Shown: one piece after another, positions 36,010-46,489 of the stretch
How positions within the stretch are numbered: position 1 is the stretch's first letter
How the letters are laid out: each line of letters begins with the position of its first letter
Made by a program: the position numbers and the translations under genes
From: Ashinkailepas kermadecensis
Taxonomy: Eukaryota; Arthropoda; Thecostraca; Neolepadidae
Assembly: GCA_034440615.1 (NCBI GenBank)
Contig: JAOTOM010005145.1
Span: 1 to 64,000, forward strand
Reading direction: 5' to 3'
Length of the DNA: 64,000 nt
Notes under the pieces: model-generated
The model's database searches: none
Seen by the model: the letters and a program-made list of their open reading frames with translations, nothing else
Told to the model about the DNA's origin: nothing

Positions 36010-36940
36010 CATTCAAGGGCGGCGCTACGGGGGAAGGGGAGCAGAAGGGGAGGGCCTCCTGCCGTCCGCCAGGGAGACGAACATTTGGTCCCGCCCTCAG
36101 ATCTGAGGGGGACGTTTCCACAAACGGCTAAGTTTCCTCAGGAGGAACCCCCAAGATGACAACGAGTCGAGGCCAGTATGTCGGTGCGGGAGGCCCATAA
36201 TTGATGGAAGAGGCCCCCTGGATGCAAAAGAAAGTTCCCAAAACGAGTAGAGGCCCATGCAGCGGTGCAGGTGGCCCATAGTATGAACGAAAATTCCCCA
36301 GAACCAAGAGAATGATTCAAAACTGATAGGAAAGCCAATGTAGTAAGACTACGTGTATTAGGGCCCTTAAGACTGTACGTGAGGCCCTAATATGAACGGG
36401 GAGGCCCACGATCTGAAGGGGAGGACCAAAAATGGCGCCGGCAGGGAGGCGACAGTAAAAGAGATAGACGGTACAGGATACCAGGAAGCTCATAAACTGG
36501 CATAGGAGATCCCCGGGATGAACGGGGAGGCCTCCATAACACAAAATAGGACACCAGGAAGCAAGATAAGGTCCTTAAGACCATACAGGAGACCCGTAAC
36601 ATGAACGAGAAGACCCTCGGACTCAGGAGTTGGCCCAAAAATAGGAAGGAAGGCCTCAGGAAATGAGACGAGTTCCATAATACCGTACGTGAAGCCCCTG
36701 GTTGGAAGGAGGTCCCAAAGACTGGTACTGGTACCCCCTAGAAGTGAGAGTACAGGAGACCCGTAACATGAACGAGAAGACCCTCGGACTCAGGAGGAGG
36801 CCCAAAAATATGAAGGAAGGCCTGAGGAAATGAGACGAGTTCCATAATACCGTACGTGAAGCCCCTGGTTGGAAGGAAGTCCCAAAGACTGGTACTGGTG
36901 CCCCCTAGAAGTGAGAGTACGTCCCTAAGACGGTACGATA
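36010..36940. repeat. Degenerate GAGGCCC array with a 165-bp tandem duplication
   Basis: Loose repeats of 'GAGGCCC.TA..ATGAACG' fill the region. Within it, 36,585-36,750 is duplicated at about 36,749-36,917. Both copies run GGAGACCCGTAACATGAACG, AGAAGACCCTCGGACTCAGG, TTCCATAATACCGTACGTGA and CCCCCTAGAAGTGAGAGTAC with few differences, so this duplication is recent. Confidence 0.8.
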
Positions 36941-37419
36941 AGTGGGGCGGCAAGAAAATTATGAGATGCGACTGGAGCTGGCAGGTCGAGATCGATATTT
37001 CGGGAACAGTGGTGCTACGAAATGGGGAACACATAGGTGGCATACCATTAGACTCGCTGGTTTTGGAAGTCCCAGGAGGCTCCCTCGAACCCCAGAATAT
37101 CACCTTCGAGGTTCCCCTCCCTTCCCTTCCCTCCCCAAACTTAACATATAATATTAAAAATAATTGTGGGCTTCGTTTCTGCTTCCATTCAACGTCAATA
37201 GACCTTTCATGTACCAGGTTTTTCATCCCAAACTGTAGGAAGTGCACAACATTCCATCTTAATTTAGCAGCCGTCCCTGGCCGTGTCCTTAACCGACAGC
37301 GCTATAAAGACTTGATTTTTGCACGGTTTTCACGACGGTCGAACGGTCTCAGCGCTGGAATTCTCCAGGAATGTGTTCACTAGCTTGCCATGCCACTTGA
37401 AATGTTGTGGCGCCTTTCC

Positions 37420-37998
37420 CTGGATCAGGGTGTTTTTTCCTGAGCAATTGGAGTAGGCACATGTTATTCCTGTTCATAGAAAGGCAACAGAAAATCGTCT
37501 GAAAATGATGGGCGTGTTTAATCCTTACCACTGTCTTCGAAAGTTTTAGAGAAAGTTCTATCCGACTGCTTGTTTGAACCATGCTGACATTTTTGCCTGT
37601 GGAACAGCATGGCTTCTTATCTAGAAGATCGTGTATTATCAATTCGACTCACTTCCTGAAATATCGGTGGAGTTCAACTGCCAGTAGTGCTCAAACGGGT
37701 GCTATTTATACCGACTCTTCTTCCGCATTTACCAGTGTAAATCACAAACTCATCCTTTATAAACTGCGACATTCTTTCAACGTTACTGACCTTGCCTTCT
37801 AGTGGATTTGTTCTTCTCTGACCAACTGGACACGGCGCGTCATAGTAATGGCGAATAGTCTGACTGGACTTCGGTTCTGTCCGGGGTTCCAGAAGGAAGT
37901 AAATGTGACCCTCTATTGTCTATGTGCTTCACCGCTGGCATTCCCACGTACGTGCTAACAAACTGCACTCTCTGCTGACGCTGTTAAGCTGCACTATC
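37420..37998 (+). mobile_element. LINE (Jockey/I-type RT), left part, split by an insertion
   Basis: Remnant of a non-LTR reverse transcriptase. Blocks in order: AHVIPVHRKA (about 37,455), KF.EKVL-like (about 37,540), HADIFACGTAW, IYTDSSSAFTSVNHKLILYKLRHSF (about 37,705-37,780, the catalytic A motif region with Asp in YTD), LTNWTRRVIV, and AVKLHYR at the right edge. It has several stops and frameshifts. The coding sequence is interrupted at 37,999 and resumes at 40,925 with RVECSVHCLAL-QWDIVRLVGW, exactly the next part of the family. Confidence 0.8.
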
Positions 37999-38385
37999 GC
38001 ACTATGGGCCAGAACAGCCTCAAAAGTGACATGTCACTTAGTTTTCAAAGTGCATACGTAAAAAGTCGGTTTTGGGGGTGGTTTTCAACGTAGAAACTGA
38101 TTCGGGCAACTGTTTGTTTGTGCCTGATGCAATTTAGTGAAATATTGGTATTGTAAATATGGCATGTAAAAACGTGCGGTGCGAGTCATGTGACAACTAT
38201 GCAGCATAACTTCTCGTACATATGCAAACACGATGAACTCGGAAATATAATTTGAGAGTTTGTAATAATATTAAGCACTCGGTAACATGAATCATATATT
38301 CGGCATCATAGCTCTGTAAAAACCAAAGATTATGCAAAAGGGACGAAACAATGAAAACAAGGCAAAACCAAACGCCCGCACTCAC

Positions 38386-39282
38386 TGAAGTCTGAGTCGC
38401 TAATGTTTTGATCTGCGACGGCTTGCAGCAGGCTCAAAGTGTCTGAGATCAAGGGTCTCTTACCACGGGCTGCTGCTTGAAAACGCTGATTTGTGGCGGA
38501 GGAGCTGATGAGCGGGTCACTGCTCAACAACAGGTACCTGAACTGGTCGGTGATGTTGTGCAGTCGCGAGTCTTTCCGTGCATGACCGACGCGGTATGCA
38601 CGGACGTCCTTGTTGCAGGACTCCTGGGCTTCCTCGCTCATGATTACGATTGGCCAGAGCAGTGATGCGATGACTAGAACTCCGTGGATCAGCACTATAT
38701 GTAGTGCTGGGCATCGGGTACCAAGGGTACAGCGCAACATAAGGCTCCGCCGTGAAGTCGCAGTAGTCGGCGAATTTACTTGAGCCGATTTGGTACCCAG
38801 ATGCCAGTACTTGCAGGACGGTGTGGAGGCGTCGGATGAGCCCTTCGTGAACACCAGTTGCTTCTGCCAGATTCGACTCATTGCTGAACGCCCGTCTGGC
38901 CGTGTTGCCGTCGTTCGACGTTCCGCCGCTACCCGCTCTGTGCTGGTCCATGTGAAGGTGTAGAAGATGCCAGAACTGATCTTGGACCATCTTCTTGCGC
39001 TGAATGACATCCTCTTTGTCAGCTATTGACCTGCACTGCCACTTTTTGTGTTCAGTCTGTAGCTGATGTGCAAGATGCACTCGAAGAGTCGGATCCAGGC
39101 GTGCAGGGTGCTCAGGCTGAGTCCCAGGCGTTCTCTGTTGACTGTCAACCGACGCACACGGTGAAGATCACTTGCCAATGCACCCTTCACGTTCACGACA
39201 TCTTGCTTCAGCCACTCTTCATTAACTTTGGTGAATCTTTTGTAGTGCCGACTGGATTTGGCCCAATTAACTTTCAGTTGGA
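38386..39282 (-). pseudogene. Transib/RAG1-core-like transposase, frameshifted exon
   Basis: Minus-strand exon between a TTTATAG acceptor (ending 39,283) and a possible donor GTGAGT (38,385). It reads VQLKVNWAKSSRHYKRF, EEWLKQDVVNVKGALASDL, LGLSLSTLHAWIRLFECIL, KKWQCRS, GTSNDGNTARRAF, ADYCDFTAEPYVALYPWYPMPS, LHIVLIHGVLVIA, MSEEAQESCNKDVRAYRVGHARKDSR and LLLSSDPLIS (each named block is separate). The order parallels the RAG1 catalytic core, where NGNFARK precedes the catalytic Glu in a SEGNESGNK block. Here the Glu would lie in SEEAQES.NK. Two single-base frameshifts, near 39,050 (in an A-run) and near 38,708, break the protein. The N-terminal exons are not identified. Assignment to Transib rests on this similarity plus the termini. 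Confidence 0.72.
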
Positions 39283-39644
39283 CTATAAAGGTACTTATAT
39301 CTGGGCTGCAACGGGCCGGTTCGACTGGCTGTATACCTCGCTCCTTGAGGAAAGCGAATTATCCTGCACCGTTGTTTTGTTTCAGACCGCCATTCTGATA
39401 AATGCTCAAATGCTGCTTTTTGGACATTACTGATTTAATATATGGGAGACCGAATCTAGTTGATACACGAAATCGTTGATACAACATTTTCTCCAAACGT
39501 AAGAAGCCAGTTGCCATGGTTACCAGTTGCTGCTGGCATCCTCTTCTCTCAGCAAGAACAAGCGCAAGTCCTTTCATCCCGCGGCTGCCAAATGGTGACG
39601 ATGTGACACATTTTTGGAGCGAAAGTAAATTTTAGGCTTAGCGT

Positions 39645-40105
39645 AGGTATAGCCAAGGCTATAGAACACCAGGTAGAACGCTCCGCTTCCCAAAAAGGGA
39701 GACGCTTCAGCCGACCATCAATTATATAAACTTGAGCCGACCAATCAGCGTTTGACGACCTCCGCCGATCGTAGCAATAGTAAAGCCCGTAGGGCAAAAC
39801 TTGTGGAAGCTATTATTCATATATTGTTCCATTGTTCGTGCTAATTTTCTACAAAGGCATTCTTGCTACTTTAATCTTGATCTTTAATACTACTTTATCA
39901 CAATGTCACCGCTAACAGGGGAAAACAAATAGATATTCGTGTGGATGTCACCGGTTTCGCCGCACTAAAGACAAAATTTGTTTGTTTACCATTATTACGA
40001 TCGACGGAGGTCGTCAAACGCTGATTGGTCGGCTCAAGCGTCTCCCTTTTTTTATTGGACTAAAATGCTGGAGCGCACCCCCCTGGGTATAGCTATCGCC
40101 TCGCT
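39645..40105. mobile_element. Foldback element nested in the Transib-like transposon
   Basis: The left arm 39,645-39,790 and right arm about 39,990-40,105 are inverted copies. GAGCCGACCAATCAGCGTTT at 39,734 pairs with the rc at about 40,034, AAAAAGGGAGACGC at 39,696 with GCGTCTCCCTTTTT at 40,047, and GTATAGCC near 39,648 with GGGTATAGC near 40,086. No coding capacity. Confidence 0.7.
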
Positions 40106-40924
40106 GCCCTTCCAAAGTGAAGGGTTATTTTGAGTTTCGCCAAAATTGTATCAACTAGACCCAATCTCCCCTATCATAAAATCAGTATGTCGAAAATAAA
40201 ACTGAACTAGCTAATAAGGATGGTTAGGGTTATACACCAATGATACCTGAATGTTTCGATCATGATAGAAATCATCATTCGACAGATTAATACGCTTAAT
40301 GAATGCTTGGTATGCCCTAGCTATTAATACAATGAATATTTATCGACCAGTATAGATGGCTCTGCTCAGAACATCAATCTGGTTCAAGCAGTTTATTCCT
40401 GTTAGCGCAAAAAAGCGCAGCAGCATACAATAGAGACTTATATAGCCAAGGTATGTGTCTCCTCTATAAATTCAAAATCAGCGTGTAGGTCGTTGATTTT
40501 TTTTAATCCATAATATGTTCATCGTTATATATTATCTGCATCGTTTGTTACCTTCCAACACTAGATTATCTGCAGAAAGTTGCTGGATTGGTAAAATCGT
40601 TCATTTTTACTCCTAATCTACTCCTCATGATCTGAGCAATTCAATGATATGACAATAATTGGTTTCGAGCCTTGACAGAATAATGAGAATATTTAGAACC
40701 TGGGAATGGAATTGCGCGTTTGCAACGACACGGATAAACGCGCTATAATAGTATGACTTGATGCGTTATTTATGGAGACGGTTGCTGGTATATCGAAGAT
40801 ACAGCACTGTTTTCGAACGCTGGGAACATTTTGCAGACGATCTACGGTAAAACTGTCGATTTTTACGAACTTCGAAATTCGAGTAGGTGCCACTTTTTAA
40901 GCCATTCTGGCCCATTGTACATCG

Positions 40925-42095
40925 TGTTGAATGTTCCGTCCATTGTTTAGCGTTGTAATGGGACATCGTCCGCTTGGTTGGCTGGTTTTAGGCTTGGCAA
41001 CTGAAGCACAATTCAATTAAATGCAATGTTATGCTTTCTACTCTGCGCAATTCACCCATTTCCAGTCAGTATTCGTCGGATAGCGTTGCATTGGAGCGCC
41101 GAACTGATGTACGCGACTGGGAGTCATTGTTGACTCCAAAGTCACATTTGCTAGTCATGTTGACTCAGTCGTATCGAAGTCCAGGCGAATGCTTGTACTT
41201 ATTATCGGAAGCATGGATCAGTCTCCCTGTTCCCGAGTACGGTTCGGGTTCAAGCCTTGGCTAAGTGTATTTCATGCACACGTTCGCTCCGTTATCGAAT
41301 ATGGCAGTGTAGTCTGGTCGGGAGCAGCGAGGTCTGATCTTCAGCGGCTTGAACGTATTCAGCATTAATTCCCCATATACTTGGCACTCGGACTAAATTT
41401 CCCAGGATTTGAGCTATAGCCACCTATTAGAGCACTTTTAATTTCTTTCTATACAAGATCGCTTTTTTCATCAGGAAATTATGCTCTGACATGGCGTATT
41501 CAGCGGCCGCCTTCATAGCCATGCCTTGCTCGCAGCATTTAACATAGCCGCTCCATCCAGACGATTTAGGAATCTCACGCTCTGGCACGCTCCTTTAGCA
41601 CGTGTAAACATCATCAAAAGCAGCTGCTTTCTTCGCATTCCAGCTCCATGTAGCTCATTCCTGGCATCTCTTCCCAACATTGACTTTTTCTGTACGCCGT
41701 CGTCTGCTGTGCGCTGATACTCCATGAAGGCCGGTGTGTTATAGCGATCATTCCCAATTGCACGCGGGCGTTGAAACAATTATTTAAGCCGGTGTGTGTT
41801 CGTTGGTGGTGGTGGTGGGGGGGAGGGGGAGGAAGGTGCGATGGTCACGAGGCCACTATACGACGACGGTGGTCCCTGCCACTGGAGTCCCTGCCACGGT
41901 GGTCCCTGCCACCCGTGTATCACACTGTACTGTATAGCAATGTACGACATTTGTTTTAGTCGCATGCTATATTTCAGAGTATTTATGTTGACACTTATTG
42001 TGTCCTGCTCTTTTACAATGTGTCTTCACCTGTTACTTGGCAAACTTACCTGTTGGTGATGATGTTGAATAAGCAAATAAACAAAGAAACAAATA
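40925..42095 (+). mobile_element. LINE (Jockey/I-type RT), right part and 3' tail
   Basis: Continuation of the LINE split at 37,999. Readable blocks are RVECSVHCLAL and QWDIVRLVGW (about 40,925-40,985), WQLKHNSIKCNV, RTDVRDLG-like with VDSKVTFASHV in an adjacent frame (about 41,095-41,160), VRSVIEYGSVVWSGAARSDL (about 41,285-41,345) and RIQ. These form the C-terminal half of the polymerase and show many stops. The element ends in AATAAGCAAATAAACAAAGA (about 42,068-42,090), a simple A-rich LINE tail. Confidence 0.8.
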
Positions 42096-42516
42096 TCCCA
42101 CTTATTGAATATGGAATCGACATTCTTTCCCACCAACGTTTATTATCATGGTTATATGTGAGTTTGGGCATACTGTATTTCGTGTTTAAAACGTGAAATG
42201 CTGTTGTGTTGTGTTTGTAGCTTCACAACTACCGTGCATATTTCACGATTATGGACAGTGAAACACCCACACCTCACCTACCTATACACCTATAGTGCGG
42301 TACACTTACCCATAGACACAACGGAATGAATGCCATTAGAAATATCATATTCGTTTATGCCGGTGTTCATGGGAGCTAAAGCAAAATTTTGGGGATGGTA
42401 TAGTTCATGATGGATTTAGAGATCCCACTGCAATGAAAACCCATTGGGTGTGTGGTGTATCACTGACCAATATCTGTTCGGTGATGGTTTGACTACGTCT
42501 GCCTGTTTGTGGACAG

Positions 42517-42653
42517 GATGCCGACGAGTCAATGCCGATGTACTTCACCTTCCTGACACTGATGTCGCTGTACGTGTTCGTGCGGGAGCAAGTGGACGTG
42601 GCCGTGATGGAGGTCGGCATCGGCGGCACGTACGACTGCACCAACGTCATCCG
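42517..42653 (+). CDS. FPGS: FPGS exon C
   Basis: Encodes MPMYFTFLTLMSLYVF and QVDVAVMEVGIGGTYDCTN. The E-x-G-(I/L)-G-G-x-x-D-x-T-N block is the FPGS/Mur ligase-type signature that helps position substrate and metal. Acceptor GTGGACAG ends at 42,516; donor is CG/GTGGGT after 42,653. Phase 0 in, phase 2 out (137 nt). The split Arg codon is completed by the first base of exon D. Confidence 0.95.
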
Positions 42654-43320
42654 GTGGGTGTGCGCTGGCTCCGGGGGACTAATCCGGACCTAAGTCTGGA
42701 CTGTCGCCTGCATTCGCCGATGCGGGCATGGACCAACGAAACTGAGACAGCCCTGGGCGCGAATTGTAGGAAAGTTCCTATATCGGCTTGAGTGATAGTC
42801 TAATGACCTTCGCGTTTCGATAACCCGGTTGTGAAAGCACCAATGTCCTTTTAGCTGCCTGTATTTGCACTGCAGCACTCGTACGAACACACGAGACAGT
42901 CAGACGCAGTACAGAACTTTCTTCTCTGAAGGAAAGCCGTGATATTGCCTTTTCTATGAATTTAGAAGCCGAATTTAGGTAGAAATTTAACTGCACGCGC
43001 GAGCGTTCAACACACAAACGCGCGCCTCGAGCGTCCAGCAGCGACTGGCGGCCGCCCGACGTGCGGCCGGTCACGGGCTAATACCCCTGGATTTTCATTG
43101 GTTGAAGAGCCGCGTACGCCCCTCGCACGTCACCTCCGGTTCTGGAATGATCTAGTGCCTTCGAGACGGCGGAAGTTGGCCGGAAACTAGAGGTGTTAGA
43201 GATGTTACATTTACGATATACTTTTACAATCGGAAGGTTTACGGGATTATATCAATTACAGTTACGGGACAGCCAAAAAGTATAATTTCTAGTAACTCTG
43301 TTACAGAATGATCAATTCTG

Positions 43321-43518
43321 GTCGAAGCGCCCTAAAGCCCAAATAACTAACTAACTAGCAAACTGAGACGGCACTGGACAACTGCAGTACCACTGGCAAA
43401 CTTGAGCCTCTCGTTGGTCGCTGATGGATCTGGACCACCCGCGGACAGCTGATAGACCTGGGTGTTGTATAACCTGAACTGGGTATGCGGTTGATGCGCC
43501 CATAAATCCCAATAAAGA
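43321..43518 (+). repeat. Partial tail repeats and short tandem units in FPGS intron C-D
   Basis: GAAGCGCCCTAAAGCCCAAATAACTAACTAAC at 43,323 (described in parts: GCGCCCTAAAGCCC then AAATAACTAAC) and GATGCGCCCATAAATCCC at 43,492 are truncated copies of the dispersed tail repeat. Between and after them (43,380-43,615) a 'GCTGATAGACCTG.ACCACCC' motif repeats loosely four or five times. Confidence 0.6.
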
Positions 43519-43924
43519 CAACAGCTGATAGACCTGAACCACCCTGGGATCGCTGATAGACATGGATTGCCCTAGGATTGCTGACAGGTCTGGAACGCCC
43601 TGGAATTGCTGGAATAGCACCATGAAGCGGCCGCTAACGCATACTTGGGATGGGATTCTAGCCGCACATTGGACCTTTGTGGTTTTAAAACGCATGTTTG
43701 AAGCGCTGGGACTCGATGGACGCAGCTGGAGCTCAACCGAAGCTATGTGCAGTGTGCAGCTGGTGCACTACAATGACGTATGCACCAAAGCCAGTAAGCC
43801 TGTCACTGGGCTGAATCCAATTGTGCGCATTAGACGCTCGGCTGATGGTGTCTGCGTGCCATGACCCGTGGTGGTGCCCGGTGTGGCCCGTGACCGCCGC
43901 CGGTGAACTGCCGATGACCGGCAG

Positions 43925-44108
43925 GCGGCCGGTCGTCTGCGGCATCACCCACCTGGACTACGACCACACGGACGTACTGGGCTGCCGCATCGAGCAGATC
44001 GCCGGCCAGAAGGCGGGCATCATCAAGCCGGGCGTGCCGACGTTCGTGGGTCAACAGCGGCACAACGCCGTCATGTCCGTCCTGGCAGATCGTGCTCACC
44101 AGTGTCGG
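43925..44108 (+). CDS. FPGS: FPGS exon D
   Basis: Begins by completing Arg, then RPVVCGITHLDYDHTDVLG and IAGQKAGIIKPGVPTF, with VLADRAHQCR at the end. The DH.. LG segment (Mg/ATP site) and the 'IA.QKAGI.K.GVP' block with its conserved Lys are classic family motifs; in Mur-type ligases this Lys is the carbamylated residue near the metals. Acceptor ACCGGCAG ends at 43,924; donor CGG/GTAACT follows 44,108. Phase 2 in, 0 out. Confidence 0.95.
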
Positions 44109-44149
44109 GTAACTGTCCCGCACACCTCGCCCCGACACTCGCCCCGGAC

Positions 44150-44480
44150 GCCATCGCAACACCCGACCTGAAGTCCCCGCAACACCTGGCCTGAAGTCCC
44201 CGCAAGACCCGCCCCTGACAGCTCCGCAACACCCGCCCCTGACAGCCCTGCAACACCCGCCCCTGACAACTCCGAAGCACCCGCCCCTGATAGCTCCGTA
44301 ACACCCGCCCCTGACAGCCCTGCAACACCCGCCCCTGACAGCTCCGAAGCACCCGCCCCTGACAGCTCCGAAACACCCGTCCCTGACAGCTCCGTAGCGC
44401 CGCCCCTGACAGCTCCGCATCACCTGCCCCTGACAAGCTCCGTAACATCCGCCCCTGAGAGCTCCGTAGCACCCGCCTCT
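44150..44480 (+). repeat. 22-24-bp minisatellite just inside FPGS intron D-E
   Basis: About 14 units of 'ACACCCGCCCCTGACAGCTCCG' with variants (AGCCCTGCA, AACTCCGAAGC). The array starts about 50 bases after the exon D donor. It produces long spurious frames on the minus strand (C-Q-G-R-V repeats). From 44,480 to the exon E acceptor a looser 'TTTGTGACGGTGCCTCTGTG' repeat continues, ending in the real CTGACGGTGTTTCAG. Confidence 0.9.
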
Positions 44481-44619
44481 GATGGTACCTCTAACCGCAC
44501 CTCTATGACAGTACCGCTGTAACATCAGCTTTGTGATGGTGCCTCTGTGTCATCAGCTTTGATGGTGCCTATGCCTTTGTGACGGTGCATCTGTGACCGC
44601 CCCTCTGACGGTGTTTCAG

Positions 44620-44800
44620 AGCCCGCTGCTGACAGTGCCCGATCTGGACGAGTACCGCAGCACAGACGGCGGCCCGCCCATTCTGGGCACGCCCGGACCG
44701 TACCAGCAGCAGAACGCCGCGCTGGCGCTGCAGCTGGCGCACTTCTGGCGCGCCGCCGCAGGCGAGTCGGTCGAGCTGGCGCACCGCCGCGGCCGGGTCG
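44620..44800 (+). CDS. FPGS: FPGS exon E
   Basis: Encodes SPLLTVPDLDEYRS, GPYQQQNAALALQLAHFW and a variable end. The 'NAALALQLA' segment is conserved in animal FPGS at the end of the ATPase domain. Acceptor GTGTTTCAG ends at 44,619. The 3' end is uncertain. CG/GTCGGT after 44,796 is the better-looking donor, but joining in phase to exon F at 45,594 needs the donor after 44,800 (GGGTCG/GTCACG). Confidence 0.85.
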
Positions 44801-44937
44801 GTCACGGTGACGCATTGTCGGAGCTTAGTTTGTTATAGTGGCGACGAGCTTTAAAAAGCAGCCGGTATTGGGCAACGTGGTAGGTCAATCGTAGAGCTAG
44901 CACTTATATTTAACGGTTGTATCTAGTTTGCAGTCAT

Positions 44938-44996
44938 GGGCGCTATATGACCATTGCAGTCGATGCGCCCTTTAAACCCAAATAACTAACTAACTA
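44938..44996 (+). repeat. Dispersed tail repeat, best-preserved copy
   Basis: GGGCGCTATATGACC, ATTGCAGTCGATGCGCCC, then TTTAAACCCAAATAACTAAC. It lies in FPGS intron E-F and serves as the reference copy for the family. Confidence 0.8.
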
Positions 44997-45593
44997 GTTT
45001 TCAGTCATTTTTTTTCGATCAGTCTCTTGACTTGCCGTAATCAAAGCACATGGTGTAACATGCTAAAGGGAATGTAAGACCTTGGTGTGGGTTAGCTGCT
45101 CCAGGTGGTGCTATAAAAGCCGGTTGGATGGTAAAATAGAATCACATGCCAAAAAACTTTGCCTGTGCATGACTTAGGCCTGACCGCTCGAAAGTTGCTG
45201 TGAATGGGACTCTTCCATGGTCCAGTGAAGCAAAATAATTGTGCCAATACTTCGCCTGCGTCGACTTCAGTTGTGTTGACTTTAGCTTCTGTCGTGTTGT
45301 GAGTAGAACCACATACTTCATCAACTTAGTACTCCGCTACCGTTCCCGGCATCATATTTTTCCTTCAACATTTTTGATAATGATGTTCCCATATCCACGT
45401 TTCTATTTTCGTGTGTTATCGTGAAGATTATGATAAAAATGTATTTCCCAGCCTTTGTTCTGCGGCAGGTACCACAAACCTGTTATTTTGTAAGTGGAAA
45501 TGGTCGAGCATTCCTGGTAAGTCGCACGTAATGTTCCTTACCAACGTGACCTATGCGTTTTGTCGGTGACCGAGTGGCTCGTTGACCCGACAG

Positions 45594-45730
45594 GGGACGA
45601 TGCCGTGACACCTACCTCTCTGACCTGCCCGCCCTCTGAGACGAGCATGCTGGCCCGCGCGACACCTCACCAGCTGTCGGCGGTGGAGGTGCGCGCTCTG
45701 GCCGACTGTCGCTGGCCCGGCAGGTGTCAG
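45594..45730 (+). CDS. FPGS: FPGS exon F
   Basis: Encodes GDDAVTPTSLTCPPSE, then LADCRWPGRCQ. The WPGR.Q block aligns with the family's 'EWPGRTQ' at the start of the C-terminal Rossmann-like domain. Acceptor CCGACAG ends at 45,593, with a weak pyrimidine tract; an alternative phase-0 acceptor lies at 45,574. Donor CAG/GTCAGT follows 45,730. The same frame stays open through the following 42-bp repeats to 46,201, so a retained intron would read on rather than stop at once. Confidence 0.88.
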
Positions 45731-46062
45731 GTCAGTCGAGATCCCTGCCACTGGAGACCCAGCAGGTGTCAGATAAATCGAGATCCCTGCCACTGGAGAC
45801 CCGGCAGGTGTCGGGTCAGTGGAGATCCCTGCCACTGGAGACCCGGCAGATGTCAGGTCAGTCGACGTCCCTGCCACTGGAGACCCAGCAGGTGTCAGAT
45901 AAATCGAGATCCCTGCCACTGGAGACCCGGCAGGTGTCGGGTCAGTGGAGATCTCTGCCACTGGAGACCCGGCAGATGTCAGATCAGTCGACGTCCCTGC
46001 CACTGGAGACCCAGCAGGTGTCGTGTCACTCGAGATCCCTGCCACAGGAGACCGTATCGGCA
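45719..46062 (+). repeat. 42-bp tandem repeat seeded by the exon F donor
   Basis: About eight units of 42 bp. The marker AGATCCCTGC (or ACGTCCCTGC) occurs at 45,739, 45,781, 45,823 and 45,865, and the series continues to about 46,033. Every unit contains CGGCAGGTGTC or CAGCAGGTGTC followed by GGGTCAGTGG or AGATAAATCG, so it repeats the last bases of exon F together with the 5' splice site. Because 42 is a multiple of three, the exon frame and others stay open through the array. Confidence 0.95.
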
Positions 46063-46489
46063 CGTATTGGCGATATGCAGCCGTCTGACGCTGCAACTTG
46101 TGTGCATTGTTGAACTAGTATGGGCAGTTGTCACCTTTGTTCCTTCCCTGACTCGAGCTGGTTGCCGACTGGCGATGGGTATCCAATACAAAATGGATTA
46201 ACGAGGAGATCGCATAGCGTGGTGGTCTGTTGGCTTATAAGCCCTGCATTGTCTTCTGTCAGAACCATGCGCCTCTAGCCGATCTTTTCACAGCTGCTCA
46301 CGTGTTCCCGTGCGCTTACACGGTGGGATCCATCGATATCTATTGTATGCTAGGTGTCTTTCCGAGCTAGGTGTTGTCCTCTGCGCGGACCTGGCGTGAT
46401 CTTGATCTTTCCCCGACACAGGTCGTCTCGGTCTGCCACACAAGTACGAAACTTGTATGTACTGACCTGTCCTCGACCACTGGTATCTC

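Larger units (their letters stand above)
38000..40919 (-). mobile_element. Transib-like (RAG1-type) DNA transposon, 2.92 kb
   Basis: The left end reads CACTATGGGCCAGAAC. The right end, reverse-complemented, reads TACAATGGGCCAGAAT. Both inner regions continue to match (AAAAGTG, GTAAAAA.TCG), giving imperfect inverted repeats of about 70 bp. The first seven bases fit the CAC(A/T)ATG heptamer of Transib elements. The flanks are TATCG and CATCG, a 5-bp target duplication with one difference, also the Transib size. The insertion splits a LINE frame that becomes continuous again when the element and one duplication are removed. A transposase relic lies inside on the minus strand. Confidence 0.75.
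34576..42516 (+). other. FPGS intron B-C, 7.9 kb, transposon-filled
   Basis: Large intron with an ordinary stretch to 35.9 kb, a degenerate GAGGCCC array at 36.0-36.95 kb, a LINE at about 37.42-42.1 kb split by a Transib-like element at 38.0-40.92 kb, and a final 400 bp before the acceptor TTTGTGGACAG. Reading frames at 34.5-35.6 kb and 36.7-37.4 kb are not supported as genes. Confidence 0.8.

Noticed and set aside
36738..37383. Frames of 169-175 codons on both strands
   Set aside because: They lie in the duplicated GAGGCCC array and its flank, with no domain and no consistent codon pattern.
43830..44525. 231- and 133-codon minus-strand frames with repeated C-Q-G-R-V units
   Set aside because: They are translations of the 22-24-bp minisatellite and of the antisense of FPGS exon D.
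45719..46062. Array that superficially resembles a CRISPR (42-bp regular units)
   Set aside because: Units are contiguous with no unique spacers, they derive from an exon-intron junction, and the DNA is eukaryotic.
45551..46096. 181-codon minus-strand repetitive frame (AGSPVAGIS units)
   Set aside because: Antisense of the 42-bp array, whose length is a multiple of three and so keeps several frames open.
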